From Trebouxia sp. TZW2008 (lineage: Eukaryota; Chlorophyta; Trebouxiophyceae; Trebouxiales; Trebouxiaceae): 64,000 bases of DNA. The stretch lies in assembly GCA_002118135.1 (NCBI GenBank), contig BDIU01000193.1:1-64000 (forward strand), read 5' to 3'. Position 1 is the stretch's first letter, and each line of letters begins with the position of its first letter. The position numbers were made by a program, and so were the translations under genes. Positions 1-14,060 of the stretch are shown here, in pieces. A model generated the notes under the pieces. It made no database searches and was not told the origin of the DNA. It worked only from the letters and a program-made list of their open reading frames with translations.

Positions 1-165
1 CTGTGATTGTACCACTGATGACCCATTGCCATAATCTGCTCCAGGCTCTTAAACACTCTTTTTTATGTATCTATGTAGTGTTGTTGATGACTTCTATTGG
101 TTTTGATGTGGTTCTATAGCAGTCATGTCATAAAATTTGTTGGCTTATTATTTGCTTGGCTGCAG

Positions 166-1327
166 GCTCGGTGGCAACCTCAAGAGCTTCATTGGGGAGG
201 CATTGATCAGATGCTCGTGCAAGGCCAACCTCCTGCCTCGCCACATGACGACAACATGTCAGACGATGCCATTGACATCTGGCTTGATCAAGCAGCAGAA
301 AACTGTCAGCAGCATCAGGAAGCCAGGCAGCAGCTGCCTCATCAGCCAGCTGTACCTAGCGCCTTGGCAGCACCACTGCCTGATGCCTCTGCCACAGCTG
401 TGGCCACTGACAGCCGCGACAGCATGCTTGGCAGCGTGTCAGATTCCCAGCAGTGGTTCGACAGCTTTAGTCTGACAGCAGCAGGCGGTCAAGGAGTGAG
501 CCAGGGGAGAGGGATGCAGACAAGCGAAAAGGGGGTGTTCAAGCGTTGGGGTCCCCCAGCACCCCCCCAGTACCCCGCTATGCTGCGAGGGGAGCTTGCC
601 CTTGCTGTCATGGGAGGGGTTGCAGGGAAGTCGCTCATCAAGGAGGTAGGGCCCTCAAAGGATGTTCCAGCACCGTGCCAAATATGACCAAAACGAAAAG
701 CATGATCAAATGAACACATGTGAAGCAAACACACGTGCACAGCACATACATAAACCTTGGTAGCTGACGCTGCTCATTGAGGCCAAAACTCTACTCTGAG
801 CTAAGAACGCTTTGGACTGAGCGAAAAATGTCACTGTGACCACAGCAAACCCAGAGGAAGATTCTTTCATGCACTACACATGCATAGGCCTTGTGTTCTG
901 ATTGCACATGGGTAGCGGGCAAGACATGGCGCTTCACGTACCGTAACCGTATGCCTTGTTCATGAACTGCACTTATACAGCTGGCGCATGAACCCGAAAG
1001 CATGCATGTGCAACTCGTGAGCTGTGGGCCAGCTCTCATTACATTTCCAGTTGCTGACTGGGGCTACAAATGCATGCCATGCTGCCCAGGGCATTGCTTG
1101 TGGTGTAGCAGTTGCACATGCATGGAGCAGTTGCAGCAAGCATTGTTGCTTGTGTTGTAGCAAGTTTGTATGCACAGAGTTTGTGTGCCGCTGCAAGCAT
1201 CCTGCATGTGTTGTGCAATGATGTGTGTTGAGAAGGTGATCTCAAGGACTGATCTTTGACACTGTTTTTGGTGCAGATCCTGGACAAGGCCATTCAGCAT
1301 CAGCTTGACAAGACCAAAGTGCAATGA
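166..1327 (+). CDS. 3' end of an unrecognised + strand gene (two last exons)
   Basis: Two exons join in phase. The first, 166-645, follows a TGCAG acceptor and ends at GAG|GTAGGG. The second, 1277-1327, follows GTGCAG and carries the TGA at 1325-1327. The visible product is about 176 residues: a Gln/Ala/Pro-rich, low-complexity stretch, then a more ordered tail (LRGELALAVMGG, KSLIKE) ending in a short charged helix (ILDKAIQHQLDKTKVQ). Earlier exons lie outside the window or cannot be told apart upstream of 166. I do not recognise the family. A second open frame overlaps 166-475 but stops early; the frame given here was chosen because it stays open to the good donor and continues in phase into the stop exon. 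Confidence 0.5.
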
Positions 1328-2150
1328 CTCCGCAGCCATTCAGCATGGTTTATGCTGCAGCTGACTGTCTGCCTTGGCCGTATAGCTCAAGGCCACAGGG
1401 GCTTCGATCATAGTTTGTATAAATGTGGCCCAACCCAATGAATGCAGTTATTGCGACGACTGTGATCTTTGTGGCATTGAAACAGCTTGTGAAACAGCAT
1501 GTGAAACAGCACGTGAAACAGCATGTGCAGTCATTCAGGTAGCTGTAGAAACACTATCACAACACTACAAACACTATCAGTACTCCTTCTCTCTGTTCAC
1601 GTTATTGCCCTCATGCAGGTTTGCCTTCGATGCGAAGTAAAGTAACGCTAGTGCTTAAGCATCTGGTCATTCAGGCGAAACGACACTATCATGCACGGCA
1701 TACATATTTGCATGGTGCGAGAGGCGTCGTGGCTGCCACAGACCGTCTTGAGCAGATGTGCAATGTTACAATCACTTCAGCGCAAAAGCCCACTTAATTG
1801 AAGCACAGCCTAATCCGCCACATGCAGAATTATTGGCATCATGACGCTGAGTGCAGACAGTAGCAAGCAAGGGCAGAGATCAGATGTGCTGTAGAAATGC
1901 TGACTGCAATTTGCATATGTGTAGTACACTTTCAACTGAAAAGACTTCGCTCTTCTACACAGGCTTGCTGAACCTGCTTACGCTGCAGTCGTACTGCTGA
2001 CCTACCAGTTTTGAAAATAGCTTCAAAGTCATGCATACTCTTACACCCTGAAGGCATGGCCGCTGCTGGTAGCATTGCTGTCAATGCTGACGCTGCTGCT
2101 GATGCTGCTTATTCTGTACTGTCGTGAATGGTGCTGGTGAAGCAATGTTG
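1328..2150. other. Spacer with no recognised gene; short 12-base tandem repeat
   Basis: No convincing exon on either strand. At about 1480-1527 a 12-base unit (consensus GTGAAACAGCAT) is repeated about four times. The rest is AT/GC-balanced sequence rich in TGCATG words. This is the convergent gap between the + gene ending at 1327 and the - gene whose stop is near 2151. Confidence 0.5.
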
Positions 2151-5100
2151 TCATGACGGTGCGCTGCTACTAGTACAGCTGGATGCAACCCCTCTGGGCA
2201 CCGGCACATATGCATGGGGGTCTTCAGCCACCACCATCTCAACATATTCCTCCAATTCTGCCCATTCTGCATTCATGGGGTCCTGCTCAGCCATAGCCAT
2301 CACGTCTTCCTTGCTGGGCTCATGCCGGGCGGTGGCCACTGCTTCCAGAACCTCCTCCAGGACTGGTATGTAGGGGTATAAGTGTACAATCCAGACCGCC
2401 ACTTGCATGCGCGTCAGAATCTGCAGCAGTCAACATGTATCATTTCAGAATCTGCAGCACTCAAAATCTGTCAACTTCTCCGAGACTGGAATGCAGGAGG
2501 GGAATTCTTCAACCTGAACTGCCGCTTGCATGCCTGGTCAGAATCTGCAGCGATCATTATGTATCATTTCAAGATCTGCAGCACTCCAGTTGAACACCTT
2601 CTCCGAGACTGCAATGTAGGGGTATAGGTGTACAACTTAGATTGCATGTTGCGTACATGTCAAATCTGCATCAGTCAAGATTGCAGTGTTTGACTCTATT
2701 GCATGCATGTCAGAATTTTGCAATAGTCAAAAGTTGCATACTTCACCCGAATGATGCTGTTGGACTGTCAACTACGTGCAGTTGGATAGAATGGATTCAA
2801 TCAGCAACTAAGCGGCACAAGCCCAATGCAGGCAAGCCAGCATAGTTCTTATGTGGCGCCACACTGAAAGGGTCTGTCCTGCTCAAGAGCTGCGCGCCGC
2901 AGAGCAACACAGACCATGGACAGAAACATGACTTGTGTTACTTGCACAGAGCATTTCCTACCAATGCAGCTGCACATTCGAACACAAGCTGACTGACAAG
3001 CTGACTCACACCCCAGCCCAGCGCATGTCCCACAGGGCCTTGACTGCTCCACAATTTGTAAAATTGGCACTCAGCATTTGCTGTGAGTGCGGTCACCATG
3101 AACAATGGCCCAAGGCACAAGACAGCAGTTCACTCACCCCCCAGCCCAGCGCATGCCCCACGTTGTGGTACACCTGCACGTCTTGCAGAGCCGTCTGCTT
3201 CAGCACCAGGGCTACGTCTGACAGCTTCCCAAGCGTTTGCTGCGGATGCATGGACTGTTTGCTGCAATTGCCGACGCTGTCTAAGTGAGCTTGCCGCTGG
3301 GCTTGTAACAAGCCTTTCCGCAGGAAGTACAGGCGCCTGATGTATACCATGTCCTGAATCTGCTGCTCTGATAGGTTGATCTGCTTCTGCAGCACATCAA
3401 GATCACTTTAGTCTGCAATAAGACTTTGTGCACAAAAGAAAGGTGCCTGATGTAACCCATGTCATGAATTTGCTGCTCGGATAGGTTGATCTGTTTCTGC
3501 AGCACATGGGTAAACTGCTCCGCATTGACGCTGTTCTCTCAAAGAAGGTGTGCTAAGTACTTCTGCTTGCCACGCCAGCAATGCCTGCAATGTGATGCTC
3601 AGAACAAGCCAGCCTGGTGAGACGAGACTTGAGCCACACACACCCAGCACAGGTGCAGGAACGTATCATCAGTTATGCACATTACTACTGCATCAATTTT
3701 TTGTTAATGACTGTAATGCATGCACTGCAGGAAGGAGGGCTGCAGGTGTTCGCAGTAAAGTGGATGCTGTGATAATGACGGCCAAGAAATTGTCATTTGT
3801 GCAGCGCAGTAGTCAATACTGAATCAGACATTGCCTCAAGTTGAGATCTGTCTCAACAGCAGCATGGCCTTGCATAACAAGAGGTAATGTTGAGTGCCAA
3901 ACAAAACAAGCTGTAGTCTCTGTGCAGCATAGTAGGGCTTGTGAGGACATTCACGCCGCCTTGGCAAAGTCAAAAGCTCGCGAGAATAGTCGTATGGGCA
4001 GGAGCTTACTAAGCATGTTAGTTGATGATCATGTTTCCTGGTCTTTGATGCCAGCTGCTCATCCACCTTCCCTTCCATCGCGCCAATCATGACTGATGGG
4101 TTGACTACACAGACGCATGTGACCAGCTTGACACATTCAGCAGTGGCAGCCTCTATCTCCCGCGTCAAGCTGTTGCACTTGGAATGGTTGAGTTGCAGTA
4201 GCTGATCTAGCAGCCTTCTGATGTACGCCTGCAAAGGATGCGTAGTCAATTTGCATGTTGCAGGGCTTCAACCTCATGCCTGTGACCATCGCCTTTCTTA
4301 AGCTGCTACATTTGGAATGGTTGAGCTGCAGTAGCTGATCTAACAGCCTGCTGATGTACACCTGCAGTAGATGCACAGCCGCTTTGCACAACGCGGGGCT
4401 AACATGCCATTGTTGTGAGTGTCGTTGGCTATGAGGATGCAGGTTCAGAGATTCAACAAGGTAACCTTCAAACCTCATGGCCCCTCAAAACGGCAGCTGT
4501 TTGACTGCCAAGCTTGAGTCACAGGCTTGGGCCCAACATTCACCGATCTCATCAAACATTGCTAGCAGTACTCAAGTGCATCTGAGCGACAACAAGGCTG
4601 CTGAAAGAACTGAACACAGCTCTGCTGCAAGCTGCAGAAGCAAGCGTACCGTCCAGATCTTGGCAAACTGATGCATGGACAGCTGGCTCACATCATGCAC
4701 TGTCAGTTTATGCTGTTGGCCGCCTAATGTTATTGTCACAATGTCTGTTGCATTTGCCGCAGCTTCTTGATATGGAGCAAAAAACTCTCCCCACCCATTG
4801 TCCTGCATGTCACAAGGCATTGGCAAAGCTCACAATGCAATTGTGCAGAATGGAAGATTGCACTATTAGCACCACTTACTGTCCAGCCGTTGTGTTGAAC
4901 CTTCTGTTTGCTGTTCATGTGCAAGAGCTTCTCGAGTAGCAGGTTTTTGCGCTCCAGCTGGTGCTGCTTGATGCGCAACTCTGCTAGCTCTGTTGCTAAG
5001 TCGCTTGAGTCAGGAGATGATGACGCCTGCATGTTGATATATCAATCGTTTCTTGCTGTCCAGTTGTGCAGGCCTGGCTTACAACAGGCAAGCTATGTGA

Positions 5101-5363
5101 CTGTGAAAGCGGTGGAAGATGCTGCTGAGGTGTACCTCTTGACAAGATGGACATTGTGGGGATGGCACACGGTCCGGATATGCGTGCTCCACTGAAGCGT
5201 TTGCCATATCACTGCTGCGGCTATTGTTGCTATTGGTCGCACACTCGCTCGGGTGAGCGTCTGTGGCAGGCAAATGATGCGAGACATAGTTTGCCGCTGA
5301 GCGCTCCAGCATGTGTGGGCCGACTGCGACAGAAGACGTGCCAGTAACAGTCGCGGTGTTCAT
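2151..5363 (-). CDS. Leucine-zipper (bZIP/DOG1-like) putative regulator, about 400 aa
   Basis: Seven exons, all phase 0: 5136-5363 (start ATG at 5363), 4901-5026, 4650-4802, 4287-4361, 4124-4228, 3138-3386 and 2151-2420 (stop). Exon 2 is a helix with four leucines spaced by seven (LATELAEL, QLERKNLLLEKL), a leucine zipper. No clear basic DNA-contact region precedes it, so DNA binding is unproven. Later parts (LSEQQIQDMVYIRRLYFLRK; ILTRMQVAVWIVHLYPYIP) resemble the C-terminal region of algal/plant bZIP proteins related to DOG1 domains, from memory of the family. Exons 4 and 5 are near duplicates of each other (YI-RLLDQLLQLNHSKC), so the two may be alternative and the protein shorter. Several intron segments copy neighbouring exon edges. 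If the family call is right it acts in the nucleus; otherwise it is simply a coiled-coil protein. Confidence 0.5.
2440..2720 (-). repeat. Degenerate copies of the last exon's head and acceptor (leucine-zipper gene)
   Basis: The last exon begins at 2420 after a TGCTGCAG acceptor. Just upstream on the - strand the block around TCAGAATCTGCAG, together with exon sequence near GGTATGTAGGGGTATA, recurs at about 2446-2465, 2475-2570 and 2595-2670. Each copy has drifted. They look like tandem duplications of a segment spanning the splice acceptor. Confidence 0.55.
3387..3500 (-). repeat. Tandem copy of exon 6 head with its acceptor (leucine-zipper gene)
   Basis: The true exon starts at 3386 after GCTGCAG and encodes KQINLSEQQIQDMVYIRR. 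About 110 bases upstream (acceptor near 3497) the same acceptor and coding start recur and read KQINLSEQQIHDMGYIRH before running into the true copy. A tail copy (reading VGHALGWG plus a GTGTGAGT donor) also lies near 2990-3060, downstream of the true donor at 3137. Confidence 0.65.
3590..3680 (+). repeat. Dispersed repeat, family B copy 1
   Basis: Contains the shared core of family B: AACAAGCC-GCCTGG, then GACTTG-GCCACACACACC. Related copies lie at about 16630-16690 (reverse), 33985-34075 and 38700-38780. It sits in an intron of the leucine-zipper gene. Confidence 0.5.
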
Positions 5364-6469
5364 TGCGTGCGCGTGCCTGAGTCGACAAAGGCTGATCTAT
5401 CCTTGACAGGGGTACTAGCTCTAAAAGCTCTAAGAGATGTGCATGATTGGTCAATGACAACAGTAGGATCAGCGAGAAGACTCAAATCGAAGACTGCAGC
5501 AATCAAGCCGTCTGTTACGTCACTAAAGCGTGTGCGCAACAGATCTCATGCAACGGCGACGGCTTTGCTCACGACTGTTCTACGCTCAAGCCTGACAAGC
5601 AAGCGCGCTGAGGCTGAGCAGCGCCAGCCTGGTTGTGAGTGCAGCCAATGTGCCCAGCGTTCAGCGATCTTGATGCTACTCGTGACCCGAGGGTGGCATG
5701 TAAAAGAAGTTGGGTCATCATGCCACTTGCTAAGATTATTCAGCCCACGTGATTGCAAAATACGAAATTATTCGATAGGGTACACAGTGAAGGGCAATTT
5801 GCATGGCATGCCACTACTTGAATTGCAGCGTCTCGATAAATTGTTCGATTAGGTTCGACAAATTCGCAGATACGCTGCCGTAACCAGAGGGCATGTGAGT
5901 AAACTTCTTCGTCCCTCCTCGTACCATGCTCCAATTTTGATGGCAATTTGCTCTTTAGGACATGCGATCAAACTTGTTGGGTGGTTGAGGCGTTCAATCC
6001 CCTTCTCTGCCCTTGCTTCAATAAAGTGGTGCAGCAAAACACAGTAAGACATTCCAGTCAAGCTGAATGCGATCATGCTTTCGACAACTTGATGCTTCAA
6101 TGACCTTGCAGCAATGTGCGCCTTTAGCTTAACACAAGCTGCGAAATTGATTTACTCAAATCTTGTATCCGTCTTTTGCAACTTCTTTCCAGGCTGTCAG
6201 CATCAATGAGCGTGCACTGCAGCTATGGACATATTGCACTCACTGTTCACGGAGTCCAATGCAAGTGTGTAACAGGGCTGAGTACTGACAATATGCTATG
6301 TCAAACTAGACTAGCTAACAGAGGCGGGGAAGAGGAAAAATACTGTGTATGTGGCAGTGACATGCATATACAAGTTGCATGGCATGCAATGTTCAGATCA
6401 GCGCCTTGTTGGCTGACTTCCTCAGCAAGACCCTTGGTAATGATGGTTGTGACATTTGCGATGTCTTGC
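5364..6469. other. Spacer upstream of the leucine-zipper gene; no supported gene
   Basis: A + strand frame of 179 codons (5313-5852) overlaps the first exon of the leucine-zipper gene in antisense but has no splice context or recognisable motif. No other exon is supported. The region between 5364 and about 5800 probably holds the promoter and 5' UTR of the - gene, because the next - gene ends at 6470. Confidence 0.4.
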
Positions 6470-9400
6470 TTAAGCAGCTGCGTCAATTTTGAGCCGTTTA
6501 GCTGGACGCTTCCATATGGTGTATGTGGTCATAGGCTCTATAGCTTGAGGCGCTGACTCTTTTTCAACAGCCTCAGGCTCGAGTGGTGGTAGTCTGCTGC
6601 CCTCAAAGAGTGTCATTGTGATCTGCATTTGCACAACACCTCACTGACTTGGTACATGAGGATTGTGTGAATAAAATTGACTTGCAGTGCCAGATGTCTC
6701 TTGCCCTGCCTAGTGCAATTCAGCCTGCAAGCGCTCACATAACTCTTGACACCAAATACAATGTCAAATTGATGTGTGTGTTTCAAGATCATCAGAAAGC
6801 TCAGATGAGGAATTTAAAGCAGCACATGCTCACCTGTTGAACAGAGTGCTGGATGGTCTGCAACATCGTCATGTTATGCTCAAACTTCTTCTAATTCCGA
6901 CGGCATGATGTCTTTCTGTATTCAGTGCACCCTGTGTCTGGGTCATAGCGTACACATGCAACATCAACGGGGTAAACCTGCCTGCAGCAACAAGCATGGG
7001 CCCATGTGGTCACTTTGTTTGCAAAGCAGCAATCGATAAAGTCATAAGACATGGCTGGAACAACATTTACTGATTGATGCAAGACGTGTGCTAGACAGGC
7101 TCAGCAGGCACAAATTGGTATGTACTAGAGCAATCAACTGTCTCCAACCAGTTCCGTCCTGTGCTATCCTAAATCATTTGAACTGTGCATGAAGGGAGGT
7201 GACAAGACGAACACTCAGAAACTGGTCCATGCAGTTGGCTGTAACCCAGTCAAAGAGAGAAGCATGCATGAAACGCATGTCACAGAAGCTGCTGAAACAT
7301 GTTGTTAGCTGTGTATGAGCTTGTGATGCACTTACCTGTAAATATGATGCAAATCCTCTCGTGCAACAGACAACTCCAGTGTTGTCTGAGTAGCATCTTT
7401 CAGAAAGACCTTCATGGCTTGACAATGACCACACTTACAATGTGTCTGCAGGTCTGCGGTGATGGAATGAAGTGGTGTATCTTGTGGAAGCTTCTGTAAC
7501 GCTGACAAAGTCCCAAAGAGCAGCTTGATCAGAGCAGGAGACTCTGCAAGCCAGTCTTTTTGCATATACCTTGAGGTGTAGGGTATTGACGGGTGTTGGG
7601 TTTAGGGCAGAGTACAATTGAATGAAAGGCATTTCTTTGAAGGATGACAAGATCATTGCACTCAGCTTACAACAACATGTCATGCGACTTACTGGCAAAA
7701 ACTTGTCATGTTCAAGGTCAAGAGGTAATGTTCCCCAGTCAAGAGGTTGCCCATTCAAGGTATGCCAATCACCAATTTTGCCATCCCCAAATGAAAAGGC
7801 GTTCTCAGGATCCCCACGGCCAAAAGCATCTTGAATTGCTGAGAACTCCTCTTTCCAGGACACAGTTACAATGCACATATCCAACCTCTCTTCCTTGTGC
7901 GCCTGCTGCAGGATTGAGGCCAGCCGCTGATGTCTTCTTCTGAGCTTCCGTGGATTGGTCAAAATAGCCTTGGAATATCTGCAAGGCAATGTTATGGCAG
8001 TGATGTCATCGGGTGGTGTATGCCAAAGCGTCGGCAACAGGTTCTCAAATGAAGTTTTGACTGAAACAAATGCTGCAGCAGAAGGTAAGCGTCTTCATCA
8101 ACATTTAGGAACTGTGGTTGCAGCATGTAAAAGCTTTTACACTGCCAAAAGCCGTCCAGCCTGTTGATGAGCATTTGTTCCTGAATCAAGGTGCTCATTG
8201 GAAAAGACACTAATCAAGCTTGCAGCAGGCAATTGACATGCTAGCAGTTCACATGAACTGTGGCATGCATTTGTCCACTTACTTTTCATTCAGAAGGTAG
8301 AGCCACCGTACGCTGTTCATGATGTCCATATCAGCATGAGTGTGAGCTGGTCAGCAAAGCAGACGTCATCCTTGACATCGGGCTGGCCGTTTCCGGCCTG
8401 TGCAAGCTTATACACAGCTGCCACGCAACAGCCTGTGTTTTCTGGGGGTAGCACCTTATACTGGCAATCTGCAAAGGTGTAACAAAAGGGTGTGGCCGAT
8501 GGAAGCAAGCTAATTGCAAAGCCCGTTATACATCCAATTGCTACAGAAGGAATGATGTCTCGCAGGAATGGCAATAGACACACAACATAATACAGCATTG
8601 AGGCATTGTGAGTATAGACTAGCACTAGAAGGCATACAATGACAGGTTCTTGTACCTGAAAAGAATGCAGCACAGCCAAGCTGCTTTTCTTCAAGGGATT
8701 TCATTTTGAATACTTCTGCTGTGCCTTCATCGTTTGTGATGGCTATCTTCATGCTCTGTAAAGTCAAACGGACAGTATATGATATACAGCTGTGGCAAGG
8801 TGTTGCAGAAAGTGCTTGCATATTGTTACAAGCAATATATGCGAACGCCCGCATCAATAGCAGAGCAGACAAGCAATCATGAGGTCACTGATTGAGAAGT
8901 GATTCAAATTGCCACTATTGACAATGGCAACATGAGCAGATGATACTTTTTGAAAGTGCATGGCAATATCGAAGCACTTCTTTTGCCAAGCAAAGCAGTA
9001 ACCAGTTCTGCTGTGGAGGGTAGGCCTACCTGCCCCTTTGACCCAAGCATGACAACCATTGTGGCATAAATGCCTGCATCAGGCTCCAAATCTAGGCTGA
9101 AGTCATACTGATTCTCTTCGTCAATCAGCACAACCTTCTCAAGCCACGGCTCAACATCACTCACATCAACATACCCAATTCTTTTGGTGACATCCAATGC
9201 AAGCTGCTGCATAGTTTTGTCCCAGCCTGCACTGCATAATAAGAACTACGGTGAGGGAGCATTTCAGCTATAGCACTGCAGAGAAGATCTGACGGTGGCA
9301 TCACAGAGCAGACCGGTATGATCAGCGAGTTTCTGAGTACGATTTGCTACCTGGGTTTGTAGTTTGCAGCAAGGTCGGCTCTAGACGCCAAATTCTAGGT

Positions 9401-9804
9401 GTGCTGTCAGCGTCTTGTAGCTGCAATGCTGGCTGACACAGCCGCTGCAGCTGTTGATGCATATGCAAAGGTAGTGGCAAATTTGCAATGGACCCAACGC
9501 CAGTTACATGAAAATGCTGTTCAGGAGCATAGCAGTATGTATCAGCCACACAACCTGCACACAAGGCAGGTTGAGCTGATAGGTACTCAGCATGTTATCA
9601 GAGACTGGACAGGGCTTACTGTCGCTGAAGCTCACCAAGAGACTCTATGTGCTGAAGCAACAGCCTCAGCGGATCATAGTCCGGGTCGCTGAGGTAGCCA
9701 TAGTGGCGCTCAGCTGCAGCGTCAGACTCTACATCTGGATCCTGATCAGTTTGCGTGCTACCGACTGCAGCATTGCCGACGTTTTCCATTGTGGAGGCCG
9801 CCAT
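6470..9804 (-). CDS. Unrecognised multi-exon protein with C-terminal nuclear localisation signal
   Basis: Well-phased 5' exons are 9620-9804 (ATG at 9804), 9351-9403, 9030-9226 and 8656-8755. They encode an acidic N terminus, then ordered sequence such as VDVSDVEPWLEKVVLIDEE and NDEGTAEVFKMKSLEEKQ. Further exons: about 8317-8468, about 7570-8084, 7336-7543 (with HCKCGHCQAMKVFLKD, a CxCxxC cluster), an exon from 7288, about 6931-6977, 6834-6890 and 6470-6622. The last ends in a basic motif, KRPAKRLKID, very like a c-Myc-type nuclear localisation signal, then AAA and TAA. The family is not recognised. The exon near 8317-8468 reaches a stop in frame while the next good segment (MDIMNSVRWLYLLNE) lies in another frame, so the middle may contain an unseen intron or a true break, or this may be two genes. 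Confidence 0.45.
7088..7165. repeat. Dispersed repeat, family C copy 1
   Basis: Core GACAGGCTCAGCAGGC, then about 25 variable bases, then GCAATCAACTGTCTCCAACC. Matching blocks occur at about 15300-15375, 19027-19115 and, reversed, 36915-36990. The copy at 19027 also shares the following GTCCTGTG-TA-CCT stretch. It lies in an intron of the - strand gene. Confidence 0.5.
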
Positions 9805-10489
9805 CAGAACAATTATACCGTCCTTGACTGATCAACCTTTGCACTTCACTGCAGTGTGTCAGCAGCCCACCCAGAAACAAAGAAGCCTACTGATCAACTG
9901 ATCAGTCGAACACTCCTGAAACGAACAGCGCCGTGGCGATCCTTGACATAAGAATCAGCCTCAGGTCAGCCTGCTGCATGCAGTTGATGTCTCAACAACT
10001 TCTGCGCAAAGTTGCGTCTCCGATGTCGAGGTTCAAACGTTGCCTCATCATTGCCTGGCTTTGGGGTCTTCGTGGGTACCCCTCTCAAGCACTCTTGCCT
10101 GCAGCCTTGCCACAGGGTGTGATGCAATGCTTGACATTGTTTGAGTTCTGTTTATGGCAGGTGGTAACAACAAGGTGCAAGCCCCATTATGTCACAAGCC
10201 ATTTGGCGAAGCTGAATGTAAGTCAATGCAGAGAGGCCTGAGGAGCTGCAAATGTCGCTGTGACTTGTCAGTGGTTGCGTGAATCATATGCATATGCTCT
10301 CAAAGTCCAGCAGCGATATTGATTGCCGGCAAAGGTCCTTGCAGACATTCCCTTGTGCGTGCTCTTCTGCTTCAGGAGCATGCACCCACCATCAATTGTT
10401 ACGCATGCATCAATTGTTATTTACAAAGGCATAGCGATCATAAGCTGCTTAGAGCATTGTCAATGTCAGCTAACTAACGTTTGACATAC
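9805..10489. other. Region between two - genes; possible last exon of the secreted-protein gene
   Basis: On the - strand a segment near 9970-10110 follows a CTGCAG acceptor and is open in two frames (one reads GVPTKTPKPGND, with basic residues after it). Either could be the end of the gene that starts at 10711, but phase does not settle which. Nothing else is supported. Confidence 0.3.
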
Positions 10490-10711
10490 CATGTAGTCCA
10501 AAGCCACAATCAATGCACTCTGCTGGGTGTAAACAATGTACGAAGAAAGCTGCTTCACTGAGTCATTCATCGACACCAAAGATTGGCCAGGGGCCATGCT
10601 GCACTGTCCAACTGATCCGCAATGCTCTTTGTGCATGCTGAGCGGCAAGGGTAGCACATGAAGAGTAAAAATCCATACAAGAGCAAAAGCGATGGTCGAC
10701 TTTTTAGCCAA
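10490..10711 (-). CDS. First exon of a putative small secreted or membrane-anchored protein
   Basis: ATG at 10711, 74 codons, ending ATG|GTATGTC, a good donor in phase 0. The N terminus has two lysines followed by a hydrophobic core (IAFALVWIFTLHVLPLPL), typical of a signal peptide or signal anchor. After it come a short Cys-containing segment (EHCGSVGQC) and a mild hydrophobic stretch. No family recognised. The start lies about 190 bases from the PRMT10 start on the other strand, so the two genes probably share a divergent promoter. The 3' part is not resolved. Confidence 0.4.
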
Positions 10712-10898
10712 ATAGGCAGTAACCTAAGCATACCCTGCTTTTCAGCGGGGTGTGCCGCCTGGTTAGGCCCCTTCTCAACGCTTTTTGCGCTGCTTGCAAG
10801 TCGCCAATGTCACGGGTGCAGGTCTTGTCTGTCTGATCACAAAATATACAAAAGGATCAGTTCTTGTTCTCAGATTGCCCTACATACGCACGGCCCTG

Positions 10899-13075
<2,177 letters not shown>

Positions 13076-14060
13076 TTGCTGAAATCAGGATGACGTCTAG
13101 TGCACTGTGCTCGCTTTACTTCAAATAAATAGGGTAGATCAGTCTTGTTGCAATCAGTAATGCAATGTCCTTGGCAGGATGAGTAGCTGTCAATTGGGTT
13201 GGGCTGCTGCTGCTGCTGCTGCTTGAGCAGCCGTCGCAATGGCTCTGTTGACAGCTTGAAGTTTGCAAATGGTATGTCTGTTGCAGTGAGTAGTCAAAGT
13301 TGTTTTCCGGCAGCAGGCATGACTGGCAGCTTTTATTGTAGTTTGACAACATGCCAGCGCTTTCAGCAGTGTGTAACGCTACACCTACACCTTTCCTATT
13401 CAATCTGAGTGTTTCCAATTCCCTTCGTGAGTCTTCTGAGCTTCCAGGAAATTTAGTAAATGTGCTTCGCAGTGGCAATAGGCTTTTGCAATCTCAAAAC
13501 CAGACATGTTGTCGCCTTAACTGCATGCAATGGCCTCATCAACCTTGCAGCTTCTTTGCAATATTGCATGCATCATACAGTGTTTGCTGCTTGTAAGGGT
13601 ATACGGACATGTTTGCTGTAAGGACAATGCAATCTGGAATTCAGCAGTCCATTCTGATTGCTGCGGTACCCTTGAGCATCACAGTTTGATGTAAAAGTAA
13701 TTCATTGGCAAGTGCATGTGCGAGGCCCACACAGGTTTTGGTAGGTTTGCATTCTTTATCTGTGTTTGACTTTTCTCGGCGTTTAAGCTGCATCGTGACT
13801 GTTGAGTGTCCGTTTGCCGCATGGTGGAGTGCTAGGCCAAATTCTGAACTCTGCTGGCACAGGGGATGTCCTTGTTGCGCCACACACTGCCTGGCAGGTG
13901 AGTTGCGCGCCGTAGTTGCAAGTGTTTGTATCAGTCCGGCTTTATATGGCTATGGCGTAAAGCTGCAGCTGTGTCGTGGTTGTCTCAAGCTGCAACAAAG
14001 CCTATCAAACATCTAGCATGCGATCAACGAGCGAGTTCCAGTAGCCTTTGTGATCTGCAG
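13076..14060. other. Spacer between PRMT10 and DEG2; (CTG)n tract and weak open frames
   Basis: A short GCT repeat (about seven units) lies at 13203-13223. Antisense it reads as polyglutamine inside an open frame, but that frame overlaps the PRMT10 3' end and has no splice support. A good donor (CTGGCAG|GTGAGTTG) at 13897 on + may end an unidentified 5' exon of DEG2, but no ATG-led frame matches it convincingly. Confidence 0.35.

Noticed and set aside
5313..5852. 179-codon + strand open frame
   Set aside because: It overlaps the first exon of the leucine-zipper gene in antisense, shows no motif or splice context, and has a mixed composition typical of chance frames.
13116..13478. - strand frame with a poly-Ser/poly-Gln run
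   Set aside because: The run comes from a short trinucleotide repeat and the frame overlaps the PRMT10 3' end without any exon partner.
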